Source: Serinus canaria (Eukaryota; Chordata; Aves; Passeriformes; Fringillidae). From it: a stretch of DNA of 64,000 nucleotides. The notes beneath the pieces were generated by a model. It was not told where the DNA came from. It saw only the letters and a program-made list of their open reading frames with translations, and did not search any database. Positions 51,869 through 61,700 of the stretch are shown here, in pieces (the stretch's first letter is position 1; each line of letters starts with the position of its first letter). The translations under genes were made by a program, and so were the position numbers. The DNA lies in contig NC_066315.1 of the NCBI RefSeq assembly GCF_022539315.1, positions 126,205,374 through 126,269,373 on the forward strand, given 5' to 3'.

Positions 51869-53244
51869 TAAAAAAATGCTACATAATAAATATACACCCA
51901 AATGCTAGTGATAAAGCAGTACAAATATAAAATTAATCATAATTATTCAGCACGGCATCTCATGCCAGAACTGTTAGTTTTTATTTTTTAATGTAATGGC
52001 ACCACTTAGCAAGAGAATGATAAATTATTCATCCTAACAAATGAGTTTAGTTAGCTTAAATAAATGAATTATTTTACGGTTAATTCAGTATGTAGACTTT
52101 AGACCTGGTGGAGAAGAATTTAGAACCATTTTGAAACAGATTCTGTTACTTGAGATGATCAGTTGCTTTCCCTGCACCCAAATTTTTCCCATGTAAAAGG
52201 AGGATAGCTTCTTTTCCAGACTTTAATTAGTTACAGTAGGAATATGTAGAATAAAAATGGAAACCAACTATTTCCAAGAGTGGCCATACACTTTCTTTAG
52301 ATAAAGAAATTCCCTGGGAATATATAGGAAAAAACAATAAATGTTTTAAGACTAAAGTCCTCATTGCCTAACAAATTATGGGATTTTTTTTTTTTAGGGG
52401 GGATTTGGTGTTAGTTGCTGTTCCTTTCCAATGTATCTTTTCTATTTCTAACTTTATGTAATTATGGGATTGTAGCAACGAAACCAGAGCTTATTCCAGA
52501 TAACAAAATTTTAATATCTTGTATCTTCCAACAGGTGAAAGAAATGATGTTCGTTAGTGTAGCAGTAGACCACTTCTTTTAATCAATGAGCATAAGATAA
52601 AGTTGAAATTATCTGCACAGAGCATCAAGCACCAGCAATAAAAGGCCAGCATTAGCGTAGGTATTTTTTATCACTGTTTAATAATTCCCTTAAACAACCC
52701 AAAAGTTAAGGTTACATTTTATGGGTAGTATTTTAGTGAAGATTAGTTCTTTCATATTTCAGGAGAGTAAGCATGGCAGATATAAAGTTATTGAACCTTA
52801 AAAGTGTTTCTTGGACAAATTACTCTCTCTAATGGCCATCCCTTTTTTACGAATAATTGTTTTCAGTCAGGTATATTTCAGTTTATGCAACATAGTTTGT
52901 ATGTACTTTTCCAGAGAGGTGGATGGGAATTTAAGACCAGCATGGAATGAAAACAAAACTTTCATGCCTCTAAGAAAAGTTCCTCATGAAATGGTCAGAA
53001 CCACATTCTAAAAGTTTCAGACTGGCTCTTCACTCATGATCACGCAGCACACAAGCTTGGCAAACCAAGTGCAAGCCTTCCACCAGTGCTGGACTCCCAC
53101 TACCCAAAGGCTGTAACAACCTATTAATTCCTCCAGTTCGTTCACCTGAAAGTGCAGATGTAAGAACTGGGTCTCTCATCCTGGGGGAGGAGGCTGCACC
53201 CGGGACTCAGACTGTATTTGATCTTACCTTCAAGGTGACTGAAG

Positions 53245-53273
53245 GGCAGCACTCTGCACAGGTGAGTGCTGCC
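53245..53273. repeat. Perfect 10-bp GC-rich inverted repeat, 9-nt loop
   Basis: GGCAGCACTC at 53245-53254 pairs exactly with GAGTGCTGCC at 53264-53273 around TGCACAGGT. A G/T wobble extends it by one. It is the only GC-rich hairpin of this quality I found and lies 40 bp before the 42-bp duplication. The stem is too short to argue for a microRNA. Confidence 0.85.
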
Positions 53274-53314
53274 TCTGTACCTCCTCCCCTTGGCTCTCCT
53301 GTGCACAGCAGGCT

Positions 53315-53398
53315 CTGACAGAATTTCTCAATTTGTGGTCCTATGAGCTGAAATTTCTGACAGAATTTCTCAATTTGTGGTGCTATGAGCTGAAATTG
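53315..53398 (+). repeat. 42-bp tandem duplication, two copies
   Basis: The 42-bp unit beginning CTGACAGAATTTCTC at 53315 is repeated head to tail at 53357 with two differences (C to G at unit position 26, T to G at position 42). Forty-two is a multiple of three, so an open frame passing through (53333-53539) shows a repeated 14-residue block, but nothing else supports coding. Confidence 0.95.
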
Positions 53399-54399
53399 GC
53401 CCTCCTTATTCTTTTGGTAGTGTTAAATGTCAGTTATTTGAATATTTGTAGTCATAATTCACTTTTTAGACTTTCTTTTACTCACTTATGGTTAGAGGGA
53501 GTGGTATATGTATTTCTAAGTAGGAGCTATAAAACATAAAAAGACACAAATCTTAATGCTTTAGCTGAAATGCAGTGAAAATAAATAATGTCTTAAGACC
53601 CTAATTAAGGGTCTATTTTTCTAATACAAGATCACTAATAAAGTACACCTGTTTGTGAAGCATGATTCAAAAGAAAAGCGTACAATTTTAATAACCACAT
53701 TTGTCTCATTGAATCCCTCCGTCAAACTAGCAGGCTCTTTTCCCAGATTCCACAAGAAATAAAAAATGAAACACTTCTATTTGACTGAAAGATTTATAAC
53801 TCATTTTGGTTTTGATGGACTTGCCATTTATGGCTTTCACATTAAGTTTAACACATTTCAGCATGTCACTATGAGCCTGACATACAGAACAGATATAATA
53901 ACATTTCTTCCCTGATGTTCAGTCTTGGAGTGTATCCAGTGACTGCTGTCATAGCTGGACCCGTGGTGTGAGGTAGATCATTTTGCATGTGTCACAAACA
54001 CACACTCATGCCTACATATGTGCAGAATCCAAGATTGTAGAGAAGCCTGGATGACTCACCTCCAGCTTCTCTTTTTTTTTTTGTCAGCTAGCTTGGACAC
54101 AGATGCCTCTTTTTGTGCAAAGACTTCCAGGATCTTCCTCCACCTCCTCTCTTTCTCACAATCAATTTACTTTTTTCATTTTTTCATTTTATGTAGTTCA
54201 TAAGTCCTGGTTTTGTTTCAGTTATGTTGTCTTTCATGCCATCCTCAAGGTACATGAAAATAATGTTCATACATAAATTGATTAAAATGTCTTTTGGTAA
54301 AGTGAGACAAAAAAATTTTGTTCGCTGACTCTCAGCATGTGACAATACCAGAAGATCTGGATCTTCTTTAGAGACAGGATAATTTGTTAAGGGAGAAAT

Positions 54400-54415
54400 A
54401 AAAAAAAAAAAAAAA
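54400..54415. repeat. A16 homopolymer
   Basis: Uninterrupted A run followed by CAACAAACAACC, an A-rich simple tract. Confidence 0.93.
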
Positions 54416-54905
54416 CAACAAACAACCAAAAAATAACAGCCAAAACTGCACTTAAAAGCCATATATTAAACTTTACATGACGTAGTATATTCCCGATAAA
54501 TCTGCAAGAATTTATCACTAGAAAAAATTGTATTCTGTCTTGACAAAAATAAGGAAAATATTGTTCCTCTTTACAGAGGCTAAGAGAAACTCCAACCCAA
54601 AATCTGATGTGATGGATACTCTTTTTTTCTGTAAGTCATTGCACTGAAAACCATTGAACGGGAAAACAAATGGCAGGACAACATTCATACACATTCCAGG
54701 ATCAGGAACATAACATATGCACATAATCTTCTCTTTCAAGCCACAGTTTTGTTCAAACATCACATGCATCCATATAGCTTTTGTGTTTCTCAAAACTAAT
54801 TTCATAATCTTAGAGAGAACTGGGTAATAAAATATATTTTCACAGTTGGACACCCACAAGACCTAATTTTATAACATTTTAAATGTGTATGTAAGTTTGT
54901 CTTTT

Positions 54906-54925
54906 TTGTTTGTTTGTTTGTTTAT
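54906..54925. repeat. (GTTT)n simple repeat
   Basis: About five GTTT units following a short T run, ending at TTTATTTC. Confidence 0.9.
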
Positions 54926-56144
54926 TTCATTGCCAAGAAATCTTTTGGCAGGGGTCCCATGACATATTTCAAATACTTTGCTACAACATTAAATAACTTT
55001 TGTGTCACTTGAATATTAGTGGTGAAATTTTTTATTTGTGTGTGTAGTCTCTTCTATTTCTACAGTGCTTCAATACAACTTTATTGGCTCAGCTTTTTCT
55101 GCAGGATGCCAACAACATCTGCATTTAAGGAATCTCTTTTGACAAGTAAGGTTAAAAGGGAACTGGTTTTTGTGTTTTGATTTGCATTGTGGATGGTACT
55201 ATTACCAAAGAAAATAATGAGACAAATAAAAATGGTCATCTGATGGCCTAGAAGAGAATCAGCAGAAAGGTATGAAGACAAGGTAAACTGTGCATCACAA
55301 TTTAGAGAGTAATACAAGTTTCACCAAATCTCTGGCAGTAGAACTATGTTCTTTTCCAGGTGGAAAATATGTGGATTCATCAAAAGATTCAGGGAAGTCA
55401 AGGATACAAAGAATATTTAGAATTCAGCCCAGCTGCTAGTGGAGAGTCAGAAAAAAGGAGATTGTGTCTTTCTAGAAAATAATCTCTGGAAAAGATTTAA
55501 TCAGCCTAGGGAAAAAATGTACTTACTGTCTTCAGGAATGAAAATGTTTCTGCCTGAAATACAGGGTTTTGAACACAGCTTTCTGACCTTAAATTGCCAG
55601 ATATAATCAGTGCTTGATAATAAAGATGACACCATGAACTCTATCTATCATGTTACCATGAAATCAGTTTAAGAAAGGACTTCTTTTTAGGGCCAGGTTG
55701 TCAATCACATCTTGTGGGCAAACTGCAGAGTTTTTAAGACAGACTTCTGTAGATGAATATGTGCTAGATTACAATGAGCAGTCAGCTCTGTGACCTGATG
55801 CTGCTTCAGGAATAGGAGAGCCTCCTGCAGTCCTCTACACTCTTCGATGGGGCTTATGTGAGGCTGTGAAACCACTTTTTAGAAAACTTTTCTGATTATC
55901 AGCTCTCCCTCTGTCTTCAGGTAAGCATCTTTTTCTTCAATGACTCTTCTTGGGTCCTGGAATTACAGCTTCAAAAACTGTGAGATTCCTGAAATGAGGA
56001 ATTTGAAAAGCAAAATTACCAACATGCTGCCCTATGATACTGGGTTGCAAGTAAGAACAACAAGCAAAAGTGTCGTCTAAGAATTCCTTCTACTGAGCTT
56101 GGAAATGGAAAAATTCTTTTCAGGAACATCTGCAACTGTACATC

Positions 56145-56490
56145 TCAGGGGTGGATCATCCAGCCTGCCTCACCACAGACTTCAGGGGAATGTCTGCTCC
56201 AGCACTTGGAGCACCTCCTCCCCCTCCTTTTTCACTGGCCTTGGTGTCTGCAGAGTTGTTGCTGTCCCATATTCTCACTGCTTCCTTTTGGCTGCAGTTG
56301 TGCAGGTCATTTTCCCCTTCTTACATTCATTATCCCAGATGGGTGCTGCCATTGTCACTGATGGGCTCAGCCTTGGTTGGCAGCAGGTCCATCCTGGAGC
56401 TGTCTGACATTGACTCTATCAAACACGGGGCAAGTTTCTAGTTACAGCTGAAGGCCCCCACTTCTAAAATGGCCATGAAAACCCAACTCA
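56145..56490 (-). mobile_element. Truncated LTR, avian ERV family A (minus)
   Basis: On the minus strand it starts at 56490 with TGAGTTGGGTTTTCATGG and runs leftward through U3 sequence that matches the first third of the solo LTR at 28776. Shared landmarks include AGAATATG/AGAATACG, CTCTGCAGACACCAAGG/CCCTGCAGACACCAAGG and GTGAGGCAGGCTG/ATGAGGCAGGTTG, all in the same order. The poly(A) region and U5 are missing past about 56145, so this is a 5' piece. The two overlapping plus-strand frames of 96 and 102 codons (56099-56441) are antisense LTR sequence. No second LTR or interior is attached. Confidence 0.83.
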
Positions 56491-58253
56491 GAACTCCTAA
56501 TCACAAGTTCAATGAGCTCTTCTTTGAAGGCTATGGAACAAAGTTAAAATCTAAGCACTTCAATTCAAATTTCTCGCACAGAGCCTTGCCAAAGATGAAG
56601 TTTTGATGTTCCTCCAAGCATTTTTCTTCTACTAAGCTTGATGTCTCAGGTGAAAAATGACATTAAGGCAGATGGCATAGCTGTAAAAATATATGAGTAA
56701 AAACAGAGTCCTAGAAAAAAAAGTAAATTTAAATGCTAAAGAATAAAAATGGGGGAAAAATATGGAAAGGCTCAAGCAGTGCCCTAAGTAACAAGTAAAA
56801 GTCAAGCTACTGGTGGAGAGGACCTAAGACTAAGCAGCAATGTGCAGGGGTGGGTAGAAGAGGGTAAGGGATGTCACCATACTGTGGTTGGGGTAGAATG
56901 TAGAACACTGAACACCCACCACCACTGAATCTATTCCCGCACTCTGGGAATCTACCCACAGACAATAACTTAGGAGAGAGACGTTAACTGTACAGGGTAT
57001 TATACTCTGGCAGGTGTATCACTTGATTGAGGCACTGCCTGTCTTTGCAGTGACAGCAAATCATGAAAGCGAGGTAAGTATGTGAGTTAGTTGTACTTTG
57101 GGAAGGTACTTCTAATTCCTCTCCTTGAAACACAGCTACAGGTGTTTGATTTTTTAACACAAAAGGCAATCACATCCCAAAACGAAGATGAATGTGTCTC
57201 CGTATTTCTAACACGCAGGTGTTGAAATATTTTTCTTTCTCAGTGTAAACACACATCGTGCCTGAAGTACAGCTAGTTGCAGCAAGTTGATGGGCATCAA
57301 GCAACACAAAGCAGCAATCCGTCAGCATGGCAGAGCTGCAGGCTCGAGGCAGAGCAGCAGCTGCTAACAGGTGCCTTATTTTATACACCACTATTAGTGT
57401 TCAGCCCCTTCCCATTCACTGCTGAGGAATGGAAAATTTGACATTACCACTCCCTAAAAACTTTTCACACTTTAAATTTCTATAACGGTTCCATTACACT
57501 CCGTGTATGTTGGACTAGAAAGTACAACACAGAAGCACAGGTGTGGTGTTTGCTGAAGTAAGGCAAAAAAAGGACAGAAAGTTATACAAGCTATGAGGTA
57601 GGTGTGGTTCATCTGTCACAATGTGAACAGGTCAGTGCTTAACAAAAAGAAAGAAAGTTGTGGTTTTACATAGCCAGGGATGACTCACTGTCTGAAAGCA
57701 CAGACTCTAACGGGGTTTTCTGTGAAAAGGAGCAGACACAAGCCTCCCTTTGCACTGGCTCTGCAGTAAAAGCACAAGATGAAATGTAGACATTACTATA
57801 CAGGTTTCTGCTGCAGGTTTCAGCAGGCACATTCCTCTACTAATGAAATAGTAGTGACGCTTTTTAATCAACCTAACCATGTTTTTACAAATATTTGCCT
57901 CTGCAATGGTCTTGACTTTCCAATAAAAAAAATACAAGAGAGTAAACATATTGAAGAACCAAGGAGGACTAAAACACAAAGAACATTTTACTGTGGGTTT
58001 GTTTGTAGTTTGTTGTGGGGTTTTCTTTTTGTGGTTTCAGATGTGTTATTAAGCCTTCATTTTTTTTCAAAGCAAAATACATTTTGTGAAAGCAAAAAAA
58101 GCAGTCACTAAGAAGCACTAGACCCTAATATACAAGCAAGCAAATCCCATGGCAAGCATAAAACCCTGTCAATTCATAGCTAATGAGAAATATCAGCTAT
58201 AAATTTGATCTAGCTTATTCCAACCAAGCCCTCTTTTATCTCAAAATCTTTAA
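56491..58253. other. Non-coding stretch with a CpG-retaining patch
   Basis: No gene recognised. CpG is much commoner at about 56930-57510 than elsewhere in the window (roughly eleven in under 600 bp by eye). The patch includes E-box-like CAGCTG and CAGGTG sites at about 57359-57373 and a minus frame of 73 codons (57170-57391). It could be an unmethylated regulatory element, an exon or a younger insertion, and the sequence alone does not decide. Confidence 0.5.
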
Positions 58254-58271
58254 GCCCCATGTTGGGCACCA
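58254..58271 (-). promoter_or_regulatory. Retroviral primer-binding site, tRNA-Lys type
   Basis: On the minus strand these 18 bases read TGGTGCCCAACATGGGGC. They match the tRNA-Lys(1,2) primer-binding site of beta-retrovirus-like elements except at two positions. Both changes are ones expected from deamination of methylated CpG (C to T, and G to A). The site begins seven bases past the LTR end at 58279, where a PBS should be. It fixes the element's orientation and shows that part of a 5' leader survives. No retroviral gene follows to the left. Confidence 0.78.
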
Positions 58272-58404
58272 AGAGGGTTGTCGTGGTTCATCCTCAGCCA
58301 GTAACTGGGCACCACACAGCCACTGGCTCACTCCCTCTGCAGTGGCACAGGGAGTGAATTGGAACAGCAAAAGTGAGAAAGGTTGTGGATTGCAATAAAG
58401 ACAG

Positions 58405-58410
58405 TTTAAT
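58405..58410 (-). promoter_or_regulatory. LTR polyadenylation signal ATTAAA
   Basis: Variant hexamer in the minus-strand context CCTATTAAACTGTC, placed between the TATA-like box and the LTR end as expected for a retroviral R region. Confidence 0.6.
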
Positions 58411-58565
58411 AGGTAAAGCAAAGCAAAACAAGGAATTCATTTGCCACTTCCCATGGGCAGGCAGGTATTCAGCCAGCTCTAGGAAAGCAGGGCTCCATCA
58501 TGCCCAATGATTACTTGGGAAGACAAAAGTCATCATTTCAAATGTTCCCCCCATTTTTTCCTCAG

Positions 58566-58573
58566 CTTTATAG
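58566..58573 (-). promoter_or_regulatory. LTR TATA-like box
   Basis: CTATAAAG on the minus strand within CAGTCTATAAAGCTGAG, upstream of the poly(A) signal in the same LTR. Activity cannot be judged. Confidence 0.5.
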
Positions 58574-58725
58574 ACTGAGCATGACACCATATGACCCCTT
58601 TCATCAGCTGGGGTCAGCTGTGTCCCCACCCAAATCCTTGTACACCCCCAGCCTCCTGACTGGTGGGGTGCTGTGAAAAGCAAAAAAGGCCTTGGTGCTG
58701 TGTCAGCTGTGAGCACCTTCCAAAA

Positions 58726-61700
58726 GTCATGAGTGAAAAAAGAGAGAGATCATTAAGGCAAGCAGGAACAAGCTGCATGAAAAAGCAGTTTAAAGAGACC
58801 CTCATAAACACAAGAAAGATTAAGTATAAGGTTTCTAGAACTATTTGGGTCTAGAAAGAAATTATAAATTAGTTTTTATTCCGCTGGAAGAAAGTGTATC
58901 TTCAAAAGCACAGACATAAGGCTAATCAAATAAATGCATGTCTCACTGTCTAAAATCAACAAGTTTTTCATTCAAGTCAAAAATAGCTATTTTTCCAAAC
59001 AAAATTATTCATAGCTGTAAGCAATATTAGAACACAGGATGAAAACCCAACACCACAATGGCCATTACGGGACAATCATAATTTTACCAAAGCTTTTGAT
59101 TTAGTTTTTATTGTCACAAACTTTGAATATTCACAGCAACAAAGTGTCTGACCACAAAATAAAACACCCTAAAAAATTCACAATAACATAAACTGTCTCA
59201 TGTCTCCAAAAGGATATATTTGGAATGAACTTGCTTTCTGTGCTTTCTTGCTATTCTGTTTAAGACATCATTGTCTCTTAGGACCTAACACTTTATGTAT
59301 AATGAAATTAAGATGTAAAATCTGCATAGTTAATTTAATTAATTAATGTTAGCTGTGTAAGCTTTACTGTGAACACCTAGTTAGACATCTTATCATATAA
59401 GTCCTTTCCTATCCAGAACAGAAGAACAGACTTTTCCATTCCTGGAAAGAAACAGACATTTCCTGTGGACAAAATATTTAATTTAAGTCTTTGACTATCT
59501 GAGTCCAATTCTCAGATTCTCAGGTGCATAGATCTTTACTGAAGATTTTTCAGTTATTCAGTTTACCAGTTTCAGTATGGACTTCCTCAAATGACAGCTC
59601 CCTTTGCACAATATTAAGCTGAAGTATTCTAGGAATTGTTTTCCAAAAGATTACTAGAGTCTTTCTTTGTGCTTCCTATAATCCCCAGTTGGAACTATTG
59701 TATTCTTACAGAAACCTACAGGCATTAATGAAGTATTTCAGTGCTTGTGTTAGTGCTTCATTTGTGATTAGCCTATACTACTAAAGAGTCCACTATTTTG
59801 AATTAAAAACACCACGTTACTTGAGTGAATAAATGTGCTTGTGGGCATAGAATCCGGGACTGGATATGAACTTTTCTCAATGGAAGAAACTTAAGAGTGT
59901 AGCTTCAAGCAATTACTTAACCTCTTAAACTCCTCTAACTCCATCTGAGGACCAGAAATTGGTATTTTTCTCCCCCACAATTTATAGGCCTGACCTGTTC
60001 AAAATTCTTGTAAGACCAAAAAATCCTTTTGTGTAAATGGAAGAAACTTTCTAATTCATTTCAGGATTTTTTAGATCAAGTTTTGAGACACAGACTTTTG
60101 TGTGTGATCTGAATATTGATTCACTGTGTAGGAGTTTTACATTGAGGACAGTAAATGATCTTCATGGAGAGATACAAAAAACACTTTCTAAATATTCTTT
60201 ATCTTTCTTCCATGTACCAATATGGTTATTTTCGTATGTCCAGGTAACAAGAACCACCATGTCAGTTTTATCAATGCTCTATTCCAACAATGAAAATGAA
60301 AGGGACTGGATTCAGCATGGAAATCTGCTGCTATACAAGATGTGCTACAAGAAGGCAAACTTGGTAGTATCAGCTCAGTATTTATGCTACTGAAAAACTG
60401 CAGGTGGGAATTAGCAAGCACTCAAGCACTGCCTAAGTGAAACAGATACAAGCATTTTAGTCCTATTTGACTCTGGATATTGGAAAAGTCAATGTTTTCA
60501 CCCTCTGAAAATTTTGCAAACTTAGTAAACAAGAACACTTTTTCTAGCTTTGCATCTCTATCTGCCATGCAAAAAAAATGTCAGATAAGAGCAATCAGAA
60601 GGGAAAAGAAAGATCTAAATTCAAATTGTACATATTCTGTACATTGTTGTGGTTATTTATTCATTTATTTCTAAAATAGTTGTAGTTTGTAGGATTTTGC
60701 CAAAGATGCAATACACATGTAGTCAATTCCCTTCAATCCTACTGTTTCTCTTCTTTTTACAAAATTAAAATTGAGCCATTTATTTGTAGAGCTGATGACG
60801 GTTTTCATGTGGATATTACTCACTCTTAACACGTATTGATAACATGTGTTGATAATGAGAGTTACTAATGATTTATAAACATCTCATTGGAGCCCATGCA
60901 AGATTTGGTGTTGACAAAAACATCAGATTTTTGATTCTTCCACCAATTACGCTAATGAACCCCAGCCTACAGAAGAAATTTCTCTTATTAGACTCCAAGG
61001 GCTTTGTGTTCAGTTGTCCCCAATTTACTTTTGAGGACACAGCAAGATTACCTTTAATCTCTGTTCTGCCATTATTGTGTAGTGGGCTCATACCTTCCTG
61101 TGCTCTTTTTATTTATTCAGCTGAACAACCTTTTGCTATTTGCTTAATTTCCTTGACAAAGTCTGGCCCAGGAAGTCTTTTGGCATGTCTCACATTATCC
61201 CCATACTACTTGATCTTCTAAAGATAATTGCATTGCTAAATATAACTTTTTCCTGTTCCTGGTAGGGTGTCTGCTTACTCCTGTAATTTTCTTTGTGGTT
61301 TTTATTCATCCAGTGAAATCCAGAGTCCTACCCTAAAATTTCCCCTAAAGTTCACAGCATAAATTGTCCTCTTCACTCAGTAAGATTGCACACCTGCAGT
61401 TGCTAGTCCTTGATCTTTTCAGTGCAACTGACTTCACAAATATTAACACACTCATTCATATCCCAGATGCCAGCCACCACAATACTTCCTTAGCATCTGG
61501 AAAACTTCTGGCCACACAAGCAATCAAGAAACACAGCAATCTCTAAAAAAATCCATTCATCAGACCAACACCCAGATAACTCCTCTTCCACCATCAGCTT
61601 CTTTGCATTGCCTGCTTGCCCTAGCCTGAGGTGACTTGCCTCACAGTATTTTTCCCATCTAGCCTGGCCTCTTTGCTTGTTCTGGACAGATCTCATGATG

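Larger units (their letters stand above)
51869..56144. other. Non-coding stretch with tandem duplication and hairpin
   Basis: No gene recognised. It contains the 10-bp hairpin at 53245-53273, the 42-bp duplication at 53315-53398, A16 at 54400-54415 and (GTTT)n at 54906-54925. The minus-strand frame at 54518-54859 (113 codons) has no motif I know. Confidence 0.65.
58279..58725 (-). mobile_element. LTR of avian ERV family B, with adjoining PBS (minus)
   Basis: On the minus strand the LTR ends ...GAACCACGACA at 58279 and is followed after seven bases by a tRNA-Lys-type primer-binding site. Going upstream it has an ATTAAA poly(A) signal (58405-58410), a TATA-like CTATAAAG (58566-58573) and U3 sequence to about 58725, where recognisable similarity stops. 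The distance of about 155 bp from TATA box to poly(A) signal is reasonable for an R region. The block resembles an LTR family common in bird genomes (memory, unchecked). It is a 5' LTR remnant: its extreme upstream end is missing or too diverged, and the internal genes and the 3' LTR are gone. Short frames on both strands here are not genes. Confidence 0.84.

Noticed and set aside
56099..56441. Two overlapping plus frames of about 100 codons
   Set aside because: They are antisense to the truncated family A LTR at 56145-56490.
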